64,000 nucleotides of DNA from Nocardia donostiensis (GCF_002081715.1 NZ_MUKP01000025.1:27155-91154); one strand, 5' to 3'. Positions 53,312 to 62,671 are shown, numbered from the stretch's first letter. Numbers and translations are program-made. Notes: generated from the sequence alone by a model not told the origin.

Positions 53312-54420
53312 CCGGTCACCTCACGGCAGGCCCGGTAGAAATCGGACCACTCGTGTCGTTCTCGCACCACGGCTTCCAAATATTCGGTCCACACCACGGT
53401 GTCGGCTACCGGGTCCTTGATCACCGAACCCAATACTGCACCTGCGATATCGGAGGCCCGCAGCACACCGTCGCCGAAATGCGCCGACAGTGCGAGACCA
53501 CTGGTGATCACCGAGATCGCCTCCGCAGTCGACAGCGTGCCCGACGGCGATTTGAGTTTGGTGCGACCGTCGGCGGTGATACCGGAACGCAGTTCCCGGA
53601 AGACCCGCACTACCCGCCGCACCTCCTCGGCGGCCGCGGGCACCTCGGGTAGCTCCAGTGCGGCGCCCAGCTGCGCCACCCGCCGGGTGACGATATCGAC
53701 CTCTTCGGCTTCGCTGGCCGGCAACGGCAGCACGACGGTGTTGAATCGCCGCCGCAGCGCCGAGGACAGGTCGTTGACGCCGCGGTCGCGGTCGTTGGCG
53801 GTGGCGATGACGTTGAAACCCTTGGCGGCCTGGACCTCGATACCGAGTTCGGGGACCGGCAGAGTTTTCTCCGACAGGATGGTGATCAGCGCGTCCTGCA
53901 CATCCGACGGGATGCGGGTGAGCTCCTCCAGCCGGGCGATCGCCCCGGTACGCATGGCCGTGAGCACCGGCGAAGGAACCAGCGCGCCCTCGCTCGGCCC
54001 CTCCGCGAGCAGTCGTGCATAGTTCCAGCCGTAGCGGATGGCCTCCTCGGCGGTGCCGGAGGTGCCTTGCACGAGCAGCGTGGAGGAGCCGCTGATGGCG
54101 GCCGAAAGATGTTCCGAAACCCACGTTTTGGCTGTTCCGGGCACTCCGAGCAGCAGCAGCGCCCGGTCGGTGGCCAACGTCGCGACGGCGACCTCCATGA
54201 GCCTGCGCGGTCCGACATATTTGGGGCTGATCACGGTTCCGTCGGCGAGGACGCCGCCGAGCAGATAGGTGACCACCGCCCAGGGCGACAGCCGCCACGA
54301 CGGTGGCCGCGGCCGGTCGTCGGCGGCGGCGAGGGCACGCAGTTCGTCGGCGAAAGCCTGTTCGGCGTGCGGGTGCAGCAGCGCGGGAGCGGATTCGGGG
54401 GCGGTGGTTTCGGTGGTCAA
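53308..54420 (-). CDS. MoxR-type AAA+ ATPase
   Basis: The 370-residue AAA+ ATPase has Walker A GVPGTAKTW (about 92-100), sensor and Walker B region IARLEELTRIPSDVQDALITILSE, the FNVIATANDRDRGVNDLS block and the arginine-rich SSALRRRFNTV. The start is a TTG at 54420 (TTGA overlap with the upstream gene), so expression depends on coupling. It is the motor of the four-gene system. The operon order is SWIM, MoxR, DUF5682, VWA. Confidence 0.92.
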   Translation of the reverse strand: MTTETTAPESAPALLHPHAEQAFADELRALAAADDRPRPPSWRLSPWAVVTYLLGGVLADGTVISPKYVGPRRLMEVAVATLATDRALLLLGVPGTAKTWVSEHLSAAISGSSTLLVQGTSGTAEEAIRYGWNYARLLAEGPSEGALVPSPVLTAMRTGAIARLEELTRIPSDVQDALITILSEKTLPVPELGIEVQAAKGFNVIATANDRDRGVNDLSSALRRRFNTVVLPLPASEAEEVDIVTRRVAQLGAALELPEVPAAAEEVRRVVRVFRELRSGITADGRTKLKSPSGTLSTAEAISVITSGLALSAHFGDGVLRASDIAGAVLGSVIKDPVADTVVWTEYLEAVVRERHEWSDFYRACREVTG

Positions 54421-57400
54421 TGCAGCTCCTCGAGCGCGATCGAGCGGTGGCGAAGGTCATCGGTAATACGGTCGAACGCCTGCTGCCAGGCAGGGTCTTG
54501 GCAGCGCGGGGCGAGCGCGGCGATCTCGCGCGCGGTATCGGGAGGCAGGTGCAGGGATGCGGCCAGCAGCAGCGAGCGATGCGCGGCGGGGGAGGTGCCC
54601 TGCGCGCCGGGCCTGCGTGCCGCGGCCCGCGCCCGTTCGAACAGCAACAGGATCAGATGTTGTGCCAGTTCCCGTGGCCATGGCCGTTCGATCGCAGGCA
54701 GCAGTGCCTCGATCTCCGAGAGCCAGGAACCGTCCAGGCGCAGCAGGTGCCGGGTCCGGTCCGCCGCGGGTACCAGCGCGAACAGTTCCCTTCGGCGCAG
54801 CATCGCCTGATCGGAAGGCATACCGGCCTGGAACAGGGTCCGCGCCCAGACCGGGGCCTGCTGGGTGAGCGCGGCGTCCATCCAGCCGTCGAACAGTGGT
54901 TGACGGAATCGGTCGTCGATCCGTGCCGCGGTGGTCGTGCCCGGATCGCCGAACCGGTCGGACCAGTAGCGCAACGGTATCGCGGCCACCAGTTGACGCA
55001 GCCTGCTTGCCGCGGTGTCGGGCGCCCCCATCCAGCGGTAACTGAACTCCACACTGCGGTCGGTGATCCCGTCGCGGATGGTTGCCTCGTCCAGAGTTTC
55101 CGGGACCTGCACGACCAGTTCGAGTCGCTCCCGTTCGCCTCCGCGGTGTATCCAGGCTTCGGCGCGTTCGATCATGCGCTGTGCGAATGCCGAATCCGGT
55201 AGGCAGGCCAGTAGACCGGCCGCGTTGCGCCGCACATCGGCGCGCCGGTCGTCGAGCGCGGTTTCGAGCAGACCTTCGTCGCTGGGCGAGAGACGGTCGC
55301 CGAGCACCGCGAGCAATTCGGCTTTCAGCGGGCCCGATTCCTTGGCCCATCCGGCTGCCAGCTCGTCCCGGGCCGCAGCGGGGTCGCGATCACGCAACCG
55401 CGCCAGCCACTGTCTACGCTCCGGCGGGCTGCCCAGTCGCCACACCTCATCCGGGGCATCCGGTGCCGTGACCCCGTGCCGCACCAGCGCGTGCCATTCG
55501 GGCAACTGGGCAGCCAGCCAACTGCCGCGGCTCCCCGCCAGTCGCAGCGCCGGTTCACGCAGGTCCCGGTTGTGGTGCGCGAATTCCAACAGCGGCCCGC
55601 ACAACCGGTCAGGCGCACGGTAGTTCAGCGGATCGGCGGCGGCGAACCATTCGGTCAGAAAATCCGAACGCTCCCGCAGCATCCCGGCCAGCCGGTCCGC
55701 GGCGGCGGGCGGCAGCAGCCTGCGTGGGTCGTCGGCGGCGGTATCCAGGTTCGGTTTCACCGTAGCTGCCGCCAGCCCAGCGGTAGCGAAGGCCTGTTGC
55801 AGCGCCGTGGTTTCGAGCAGCCGCACCGCGGCGTCACCTGCCAACCGTGCGGCCGCCGACGCGACCGGCGCGGGAAGGCGGTGCTCGTCCGCGGATGTGC
55901 GGGCGGTGCCCAGCAACGCGACGGACGCCAGATCGGCCAGCGCGGCAGGCGCGCCCGGCTGCGCCTCACCGGCCGAGCCGAGGTCGTTCACTTCGCCTGC
56001 CGTGAACGCCGAAATCGGGGACAGGCGCTCACCGTTCCATTCCGCGCACAGCGTCACCGGGTGGCCGCCGGAAACCGACAACAGCCGCCACGGCTCGTCC
56101 AGCGGCACCAAGGGAAGCGCCGAACCGTCGGATTCGGCGACATACCAGCCGTCGGCGCGGACCGGGAGGATATCGCGCAGCAGCACCGGCCAGCTGTCCA
56201 GCCACGGGTCGGCACCCAGCGCCTCGGCGTAGCTCTGTTTGGTGGACGCGACTTCGTTGCGGCGGGTTTGCTGTGTTTTTGGCGCGCTGGCGCGCGCGGG
56301 TTTGCGGCCCTTTGGGGCTCGCGTTTCAGCCCTCGCGACTTGCGCCTTCGGCGCGTGCGCTGCGAGGGCTGAAACGCGAGCCGGGCCGCAAACCGGACGG
56401 GGCTGGGTATGTGGGTCAGTTGGGGGTGGTTCAGGGACTGCTGGTGTCTTCGGTGTGGTCGCTGCGGAGGGTGGAACGCGAGCCGGGTCGGACACCGGGC
56501 GGGGCTCGGGTTCCGGTGGCAGGGTGGTGAACGGTTCGGGGGCGCCGTGGCGCTCGCCGAACAAGGCTCGTAGCGGTGCCGCGCCGGGGTAGTAGTGCAG
56601 GTCCGCCTCCACCATGAGGCCGGGGGCGGGTATTTCGGCGGAGAATCCGGGCCCGCCGTATACGTGTTCGAGCACCAGCGCCCAGCGCTGGGTTCGCCGT
56701 CCCAGCAACCAGGTCCGGCGGGTGTACAGGCGTTCCTCCTCGGTGAGCCGCATGCCCAGCACCATCCAGTGGTCGCGGACCGCGGGTTCGCGACGCACCG
56801 CTTCGGCGGCCGTCGGGTACCCGATATGCGTGCGCACGCTGGCAGCGAGCGCGGGCTCGAGTTCGTCGAGCTTGCGGTGCGCCGCGACCAGCAGATGCAG
56901 TCGCGCATATCGGCTGAGCAACGCCTCCGGCCAATCGGGTCGGGTGGTGACGAGTGAGGGCAGCTTGCGCAGCATGGCAGCTACTCCTGGCGCCTGCGCA
57001 TCCACCATCCGCGCCGCGATCGTTTCGAACGCGCGGAAGGAACGGTCCGCCTGGGCCAGACCGGTGCGCACCTGATCCGTCAGCCAGGTGTCGAGTTCTT
57101 CCAGGCCCGCGCTCACCCGCGCCCGGCGTTGTTCGGCGGTTGCCGGGTTATCGGTGCGTGGCGCCCGCGTCGCGGCGGTCGCGGCTTTGGTGGTGCGTCC
57201 GTCGATCCAGCTCGCCGCGAAGTCGGCTCGTTCCTCCTGCTCGCCCACCTCGCCCCGCGACCAGCGCAACAGTAGCGACAGCGCGTGTTTGCACGGGAAT
57301 TTCCGGCTCGGGCATGAGCAGCGGTAGGCGGGGCCGGACAGGTCGACAATGGTCTGATACGGCCGCGATCCGCTGCCCGCGCACAACCCCCACAGCGCGG

Positions 57401-57512
57401 TATCGGTCCATCCGTCGTCGCTCCACCGTCCGGCTAGTTTCCGGGCCGCGGTCAACGAACTGTTGTCCGGTGCCAGCGACCGCACCTGGGTTTCGGTCCA
57501 TCGCTGGCTCAT
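54417..57512 (-). CDS. SWIM zinc-finger / DUF5691-like fusion protein
   Basis: The 1031-residue protein starts at ATG 57512. An N-terminal SWIM finger (YRCSCPSRKFPCKHALSLLL: Cys65, Cys67, Cys74, His76) is followed by a helical region (to about 330). Residues about 330-417 are Pro/Arg/Lys-rich, encoded by the dispersed repeat at 56259-56510. A C-terminal region resembles DUF5691 (WPVLLRDILPVRADGWYVAE, VALLGTARTSADEHRLP and many HEAT-like helices). It is first in the operon. SWIM domains bind DNA or protein. The fused arrangement of SWIM and DUF5691-like parts is notable. Confidence 0.85.
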   Translation of the reverse strand: MSQRWTETQVRSLAPDNSSLTAARKLAGRWSDDGWTDTALWGLCAGSGSRPYQTIVDLSGPAYRCSCPSRKFPCKHALSLLLRWSRGEVGEQEERADFAASWIDGRTTKAATAATRAPRTDNPATAEQRRARVSAGLEELDTWLTDQVRTGLAQADRSFRAFETIAARMVDAQAPGVAAMLRKLPSLVTTRPDWPEALLSRYARLHLLVAAHRKLDELEPALAASVRTHIGYPTAAEAVRREPAVRDHWMVLGMRLTEEERLYTRRTWLLGRRTQRWALVLEHVYGGPGFSAEIPAPGLMVEADLHYYPGAAPLRALFGERHGAPEPFTTLPPEPEPRPVSDPARVPPSAATTPKTPAVPEPPPTDPHTQPRPVCGPARVSALAAHAPKAQVARAETRAPKGRKPARASAPKTQQTRRNEVASTKQSYAEALGADPWLDSWPVLLRDILPVRADGWYVAESDGSALPLVPLDEPWRLLSVSGGHPVTLCAEWNGERLSPISAFTAGEVNDLGSAGEAQPGAPAALADLASVALLGTARTSADEHRLPAPVASAAARLAGDAAVRLLETTALQQAFATAGLAAATVKPNLDTAADDPRRLLPPAAADRLAGMLRERSDFLTEWFAAADPLNYRAPDRLCGPLLEFAHHNRDLREPALRLAGSRGSWLAAQLPEWHALVRHGVTAPDAPDEVWRLGSPPERRQWLARLRDRDPAAARDELAAGWAKESGPLKAELLAVLGDRLSPSDEGLLETALDDRRADVRRNAAGLLACLPDSAFAQRMIERAEAWIHRGGERERLELVVQVPETLDEATIRDGITDRSVEFSYRWMGAPDTAASRLRQLVAAIPLRYWSDRFGDPGTTTAARIDDRFRQPLFDGWMDAALTQQAPVWARTLFQAGMPSDQAMLRRRELFALVPAADRTRHLLRLDGSWLSEIEALLPAIERPWPRELAQHLILLLFERARAAARRPGAQGTSPAAHRSLLLAASLHLPPDTAREIAALAPRCQDPAWQQAFDRITDDLRHRSIALEELH
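56259..56510 (-). repeat. Dispersed repeat, copy C, inside the SWIM protein gene
   Basis: GCGGCGGGTTTGCTGTGTTT at 56259 matches 5134; the following TTGCGGCCC...CTCGCGTTTCAGCCCTCGC block (about 56315-56345) matches the reverse complement of copy A. A second inverted unit follows (GCGAGGGCTGAAACGCGAG, about 56371), and a diverged one at about 56461-56510. The minus-strand peptide (ARVSALAAHAPKAQVARAET) has the same pattern as the other copies and keeps the host frame open. Confidence 0.85.
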
Positions 57513-57972
57513 CGGCCGCCTTCGTTCGTCGCGTCGGTCATGTGGTCCCCCGTTCGTCGGTCGCCCGAAGTTGTATCGCAGGGCGCTGACAAGTTCCCGC
57601 CGCAAGCGTGTGGTAGCCGGAAAACATTGCGAGCGCGCCTGTTCCGTATCTGCTCGTTTGCAGCTTTCATCTTGCGTGACTCGGGTATGTCTGACATCCT
57701 GTCCTGTTCGGCTCGGCCGGGCCGCCCGGCGACGGGTGACACACCATCGAGCTGCCCGACGGGGCTGGCGAGGGGTGGACATCGGTGCGCAGGCCCAGCC
57801 TTCGATGACCAATTCCATCCCCGCGGGCAGATTCGGCCCTGGTGATACGTTCTGCCACTGCTGAATCCCGTGCAGCGGCTGGGCGAACGCCCGGTGATCG
57901 GGTAGCGTTTCGCCAAGCTTTCGTCAGCGCGATCGCGCGCGGGGACCAAGTGCCGCGGTGTGCAGGGGGTGA
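57513..57972. promoter_or_regulatory. 460-nt divergent region between the MoxR operon and the ATPase pair
   Basis: It separates the SWIM gene start (minus) from the ATPase gene start (plus) and should hold both promoters. Short stretches around 57590-57660 and 57840-57880 are AT-richer. No strong palindrome or confident -35/-10 pair was found. Confidence 0.5.
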
Positions 57973-60405
57973 ATGCGTATGGAATCGGCGAACGAGGCGG
58001 CGCACCCGATCCGAGTGGCCGACCTGGTCTCGCGCAGACTGGCCGCCGACCGGGCGGTTCCCACCGAAGTCGCCCGAACCGTCTTGGACGCGCTCGGCGC
58101 CACCGACAACACCGGCGACAGCGTGCCTGACAACGACGCCGATATCGTGACGGGAATCTTCCTGCGTGCCATTCGGGTCCGCGGATTCCGTGGCATCGGT
58201 CCGGAAAGCGCGCTCGAGTTGCCACCCGGGCCCGGTTTGACCTTGGTCGTCGGCCGCAACGGCAGTGGGAAATCCAGTTTCGCCGAAGCCGTCGAACTGG
58301 CGCTCACCGGGGGCAACCGACGCTGGGAGGGCCGATCGGCGGCCTGGCGGGAAGGCTGGCGCAATCTGCACGAGCCCGACGCGCGCATCGAGGTGGAACT
58401 GCTCGTCGACGGCGACTCTCCGCGCGTGGCCGTCACCAAGGAGTGGGCACCCGACGCCACATTGGCCGAAGCCGACTGGCGCCAGCACCGCGGCACCGGC
58501 ACCGATATCGCCTATCCGGTCGAGGCGTGGGCATCGCCGCTCGAGCTGTATCGCCCGTTCCTGTCCTACAGCGAACTCGGCGCGCTGGTCGACGGCAAAC
58601 CCAGCGAACTGTTCGACGCGCTACACCAACTGCTCGGCCTGGACGACCTGATCGTCGCGCACGAAACCATTCGGACCAGGCGGGTGGAGCTGGAACGCAT
58701 CGCCCGCGCGATCCGGCGACAACGGCCGGCGCTGCTGGCCGACTTGGCCGACATCGCCGACGTCCGCGCCACCCGCGCCGCGGACCTGCTGCGTGATCCC
58801 ACCACCGATCTCGACGAACTCGAGCGCGCGTTGTCCCCCGGTGGCGCTGGTATCGATCCGGAAGCGTTGCGCGCGATCGCTGCCCTCACCCTCCCCAGCG
58901 AAGCCGAGGTGACCGCCGTCGCGGACCGGCTCGCCGCATGTGGCGCAGAGGTGGACCGCCATGCCACCGCCGAAGCGCAGGCCGATATGCGGGTGCTCGA
59001 ACTACTGCGTCAGGCGCGCAGGCATATGGCGGCAGGCGGGGCCTGCCACTGCCCGGTATGCGGTGCGGGCACACTCGACGACGCCTGGGCGAGCGGCGCC
59101 GATACCGCCGTCGATGAGCTGACCGCCCGGGTTGCCGCGCTGGTCGAAGCGAGAGACCGGCTCGATCAGGTGCTGACCCAGGTGTGGGCACTAGCCGAGG
59201 AGCTGCCCGTGCAGCTCGCCCCGGATGGTGCGTGCCCACCCGCCCTGGACACCGCGGCGGTATGTGACGCCTGGACCGAATGGATCGCGGCGGCGTCGGC
59301 CGACTACACCCCGGACCTGCCTCGGCGACTGACCCGCGCGCATACCCGCCTGGCCCACGAACTGCGGTTCCTCCAGCAGGGCGTCGGCAAGGAACTGGAA
59401 CGGCTGGACCAGGTGTGGGCCCCGTTGGCGGCGCGTCTGACGGCCTGGGTTGCCGATGCGCGTATGGTCGCGGCGCAAGCGGGCGAACTGCGCACCACCC
59501 GGATGGCCGAAGACTGGCTCAAGTCGGCGACGGCAGGCCTGCGCGATGAGCGGATGGCTCCGCTGGAGAAAACCGCCCGCTGGGTGTGGCAGAGCCTGCG
59601 CCAGCACAGCAACGTGGAGCTGGGTGGAATCCGGTTGCAGGGCAGCGCGAACACCGCGCGGCGGGTGCTGCTCGACGTCACCGTGGACGAGGTGGACGGC
59701 GCCGCGCTAGGGGTGATGAGCCAGGGCGAATTGCATGCGCTCGGGTTGTCGCTGTTCCTGCCGCGGGCGACGGTGCCCGACAGCCCGTTCCGTTTCGTGC
59801 TGATCGACGACCCGGTGCAGGCCATGGACCCGGCGAAGGTGGACGGCCTCGCCAGGGTGCTCGCCACGGTCGCGTGGAACCGGCAGGTCATTGTGTTCAC
59901 CCACGACGAACGCCTGGCCGAGGCAGTGCGCCGGATGCAGATCGATGCGCACGTGCTGGAGGTGCAGCGGCGGGAGCGGTCGGTGGTGGAGGTCAGGGTG
60001 TCCAGTGATCCGGTGCGCCGCTATCTGGACGACGCACGCGCCCTGACCCGCACCCCGCAGCTGCCACCCGCGATCGCCGACGAACTCGTTGCCACCTGCT
60101 GCCGCTCCGCGTTGGAGGCCGCGAGCTTGGCCAGGGTGCGCCGGACCATGCTCGACGACGGAGTCGACCACCGCGAGGTACAGCGGCATATCGATACCGC
60201 GCAATCCACCCGGGCAATGGTGGCGCTGGCGGTGCTCGGTGTGTCCGGGCGTATCGAGGACCTGAACAAACGGTTGGCCAAGGAAGGTAGATGGGCGGTG
60301 GACGCATTACGTGACGCGACCGCGGGCGCGCATGTGCCCATCAGCCGGGACGTGTCCGAACTGATCGCCGACACCGAAAAACTCGTCGACTGGTTGTCCC
60401 GGTGA
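57973..60405 (+). CDS. Rad50/RecF-like ABC ATPase with zinc-hook-like Cys pair
   Basis: The 810-residue protein has an N-terminal helical segment, Walker A VVGRNGSGKSSF (about 92-103), a coiled-coil-prone middle with CHCPVCG (about 357-363; hook-like), signature MSQGELHALGLSLF (about 581) and Walker B VLIDDPVQAMDP, then an H-loop FTHDERLAEAV. The C-terminal 130 residues are helical with RSALEAASLA and DALRDATAGAH, resembling a HEPN-type domain. ATG 57973 sits right after AGGGGGTGA; ATG 57979 is an alternative. It overlaps the small partner gene by 4 nt (GTGA). Confidence 0.88.
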   Translation: MRMESANEAAHPIRVADLVSRRLAADRAVPTEVARTVLDALGATDNTGDSVPDNDADIVTGIFLRAIRVRGFRGIGPESALELPPGPGLTLVVGRNGSGKSSFAEAVELALTGGNRRWEGRSAAWREGWRNLHEPDARIEVELLVDGDSPRVAVTKEWAPDATLAEADWRQHRGTGTDIAYPVEAWASPLELYRPFLSYSELGALVDGKPSELFDALHQLLGLDDLIVAHETIRTRRVELERIARAIRRQRPALLADLADIADVRATRAADLLRDPTTDLDELERALSPGGAGIDPEALRAIAALTLPSEAEVTAVADRLAACGAEVDRHATAEAQADMRVLELLRQARRHMAAGGACHCPVCGAGTLDDAWASGADTAVDELTARVAALVEARDRLDQVLTQVWALAEELPVQLAPDGACPPALDTAAVCDAWTEWIAAASADYTPDLPRRLTRAHTRLAHELRFLQQGVGKELERLDQVWAPLAARLTAWVADARMVAAQAGELRTTRMAEDWLKSATAGLRDERMAPLEKTARWVWQSLRQHSNVELGGIRLQGSANTARRVLLDVTVDEVDGAALGVMSQGELHALGLSLFLPRATVPDSPFRFVLIDDPVQAMDPAKVDGLARVLATVAWNRQVIVFTHDERLAEAVRRMQIDAHVLEVQRRERSVVEVRVSSDPVRRYLDDARALTRTPQLPPAIADELVATCCRSALEAASLARVRRTMLDDGVDHREVQRHIDTAQSTRAMVALAVLGVSGRIEDLNKRLAKEGRWAVDALRDATAGAHVPISRDVSELIADTEKLVDWLSR

Positions 60406-60866
60406 GCGCGGGCAACCGGCGCGGCGGCCCGGCGCGTTCGAGTCGCCGCAGGCCCGACCGCCACCGCCGTCCCGGCCGGAGACCGAACCCGCCGGAGGCG
60501 CCCAGGCCGTCCGTCGCGCAACGGCTGGAAACTGTCGACCGGCTGCTCGCCGGAACGGTGACCGACGCGGGCGGTCTCTGGCCGCGCGCCACCGCCTGGA
60601 TTCTGCGGATAGCGTTGGAACAGCTCGTCGACGAACTGTGGGCCAGGGTCGCACCGGAGCTGATGCGCTGCCCGATGCGCGCGCAACTGCTGGCGCTGCG
60701 GGCCTTCACCGGCCCGTTCACCGCCGCGCGTATCGCCACCCTGTGGAGTGCGCTGTCGCATGCCACCCACCACCACGACTACGAGCTCGCCCCCGGTGCG
60801 ACGGAGTTGCGGCGCTGGCGGGAAGAAACCGCTGCCATCGCCGCCGACCTGTCAGCTGTGCGATGA
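60402..60866 (+). CDS. Small HEPN-like partner protein
   Basis: The 154-residue protein starts at GTG 60402, coupled to the ATPase stop. Residues 1-36 are Arg/Pro-rich. The rest is helical with RIALEQLVDELWARV and ARIATLWSALSHATHHHDYEL, where the second block fits the Rx4-6H pattern of HEPN domains. A HEPN RNase or a structural partner is plausible; this is inference and no catalytic assignment is safe. No other gene follows on this strand before clpP (convergent). Confidence 0.7.
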   Translation: MSAGNRRGGPARSSRRRPDRHRRPGRRPNPPEAPRPSVAQRLETVDRLLAGTVTDAGGLWPRATAWILRIALEQLVDELWARVAPELMRCPMRAQLLALRAFTGPFTAARIATLWSALSHATHHHDYELAPGATELRRWREETAAIAADLSAVR

Positions 60867-61035
60867 GCCAGGGCGACCGTCGAGCCGCCGACGTGCGCAA
60901 CCCAGAGCTCGGGTCTTCCGGGCGGTCGCTGCTGTCTCTTGAACCGCTGTACCCGCGGGGTCTCTCGGCCGGGCGGTTGGTGTCGTCGCTGGTCCACCGA
61001 TCCAGCATTCAGCCGTCCGTCATCCGTGCGGCCGG

Positions 61036-61608
61036 TCAGCGCAATTTGCGGGGTGGCCCGCTGACGAGGTGGTCGATCATTCCGTATTCGCGCGCCTGTT
61101 CCGCAGTGAACCAGCGGTCGCGGTCCCAGTCCTCGAGGATCTGCTCGTAGCTCTGCCCGGTGTGCTGGGCGGTCAGTTCAGCCATCTGCCGTTTGGTGTA
61201 GGCGTGCTGTTCGGCCATGATTTCGATATCCGCGGCTGCGCCACCGATCACACCGGACGGTTGATGCATCAGGATCCTGGTGTGCGGCAGAGCGTACCGT
61301 TTGCCCTTTGCGCCGCAGGTGAGCAGGAATTGGCCCATCGATCCGGCCAGACCCATGGCGTAGGTCGCCACATCGCACGGGACATAGTGCATGGTGTCGT
61401 AGATCGCCATACCCGCGTCGACGGAGCCACCGGGGGAGTTGATGTAGAAGCTGATGTCGGCGGCCGGGTCTTCGGCGGCCAGCAGCAGTAGCTGGGCGCA
61501 CAGCCGGTTGGCGATTTCGTCGTCCACTTGTGCGCCGAGGAAGACGACCCGCTCACGCAGAAGACGCTCGAGTACCGATTCGTCGAGGGTGATGCCGCTG
61601 GTTGTCAT
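61036..61608 (-). CDS. clpP: ClpP serine protease subunit
   Basis: The 190-residue protein has SPGGSVDAGMAIYDTM, catalytic Ser90 in MGLAGSMGQFLL and His115 in RILMHQPSG. The Asp is in the DRDRWFTAEQAREYGMID region. The spacing matches ClpP. Actinobacteria usually have several ClpP paralogs; this one stands alone without clpX or a second clpP beside it, so it is likely an accessory copy. Confidence 0.93.
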   Translation of the reverse strand: MTTSGITLDESVLERLLRERVVFLGAQVDDEIANRLCAQLLLLAAEDPAADISFYINSPGGSVDAGMAIYDTMHYVPCDVATYAMGLAGSMGQFLLTCGAKGKRYALPHTRILMHQPSGVIGGAAADIEIMAEQHAYTKRQMAELTAQHTGQSYEQILEDWDRDRWFTAEQAREYGMIDHLVSGPPRKLR

Positions 61609-61700
61609 AGTTCGAGGGTAGGTATCGGCGGCGCTCGCCGGAACCGCAGCTCACCGGGGGTGAGTTTCGCTTGTGGTGAAAGCGCTACACAATCGACGGC

Positions 61701-62090
61701 ATGGACGATTCGCAGCCGTGCCCGTGCCGGCGCGGCGACACTTTCGGCGCATGCTGTGGCCCCATCCTCGCGGGTGAACGCGCCGCCCCCAGCGCCGAAG
61801 CCCTGATGCGCTCCCGCTATACCGCGTTCGTCGTGGGCGACGCCGACTACCTGCTGCGCTCCTGGCATGCGCGGACCCGGCCGCCGCGGCTGGAACTCGA
61901 CCCCGAACGGCGCTGGCTGTTCCTGGACGTCCAGCGCACCGAGCGCGGCGGTCCCTTCGACGACGACGGCATCGTGGAGTTCACCGCCCACTACCGCGAC
62001 GGCAACGGACGCGGCGCGTTGCATGAGGTCAGCCGGTTCCGCAAGGAGGAAGGGGCCTGGCGTTACCTTGACGGAGTCGTCGACGCCTGA
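61701..62090 (+). CDS. ychJ: YchJ-family (SEC-C motif) protein
   Basis: The 129-residue protein has an N-terminal zinc-binding CPCRRGDTFGACCGPIL (SEC-C-like), LMRSRYTAFVVGDADYLL and the FTAHYRDGNGRGALHEVSRF block with a NTF2-like fold. It matches the YchJ family in order and length. Function in the family is not known. ATG 61701 is used. Confidence 0.92.
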   Translation: MDDSQPCPCRRGDTFGACCGPILAGERAAPSAEALMRSRYTAFVVGDADYLLRSWHARTRPPRLELDPERRWLFLDVQRTERGGPFDDDGIVEFTAHYRDGNGRGALHEVSRFRKEEGAWRYLDGVVDA

Positions 62091-62148
62091 GTGGGCAACG
62101 GCCGGCAGCATCGGTTCTCGACCAGTAGTGCCCCGGTAGGGTCGGCGC

Positions 62149-62427
62149 ATGGCACGTGTCGCGATCGAGTACTGCACCCAGTGCCGCTGGTTGCTGCGGG
62201 CGAGCTGGATGGCGCAGGAGCTGCTGACCACCTTCACCACCGATCTCGGCGAGGTCGCGCTGATCCCCGGCACCGGCGGAGTCTTCCGCATCACCGTCGA
62301 CGACGAACAGATATGGGAACGCAAAACCGACGGCGGCTTCCCCGATATCGCCGTACTCAAACAGCGGGTTCGGGACCGCGTGGCACCCGAACGCGACCTC
62401 GGCCACACCGATCGCACCTCCGGCTGA
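62149..62427 (+). CDS. SelT/SelW/SelH (Rdx) family protein
   Basis: The 92-residue thioredoxin-like protein has the CxxC motif in IEYCTQCRWLLRASW, then LIPGTGGVFRITVDDEQIWERK and the FPD-type C-terminal GGFPDIAVLKQRVRD. The Rdx family has a Cys in place of selenocysteine in bacteria. It is probably a redox protein. It follows ychJ by 58 nt on the same strand. Confidence 0.92.
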   Translation: MARVAIEYCTQCRWLLRASWMAQELLTTFTTDLGEVALIPGTGGVFRITVDDEQIWERKTDGGFPDIAVLKQRVRDRVAPERDLGHTDRTSG

Positions 62428-62446
62428 GGCGAGCCGACCCGAGCTG

Positions 62447-62671
62447 TCAGGCGCAGCAGCCCCCACCGCAGCAGCCGCCGCCACTCGGCGCGGCGGGCGC
62501 CGGACTCGGCGCGCTCCCCGCAGCCCGGCCGACGGTGGCGAATGTGGTGAGCAGCTTGACCGTGTCGTCATGGCCGCTGGGGCACTGCGCGGGATCCGAC
62601 GACTGCGCCATCGGACGATTCACTTCGAACGTGTCGCCGCAACTGCGGCACCGAAAGCTGTAACTCGGCAT
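62447..62671 (-). CDS. FmdB-type zinc-ribbon protein
   Basis: The 74-residue protein starts MPSYSFRCRSCGDTFEV (zinc-ribbon CxxC), with a second pair in AQCPSGHDD and a Cys/Gly-rich end (GGGCCGGGCCA). It matches the FmdB regulatory-protein family in length and order. ATG 62671 is used; the frame is open further upstream but lacks family features. Confidence 0.88.
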   Translation of the reverse strand: MPSYSFRCRSCGDTFEVNRPMAQSSDPAQCPSGHDDTVKLLTTFATVGRAAGSAPSPAPAAPSGGGCCGGGCCA

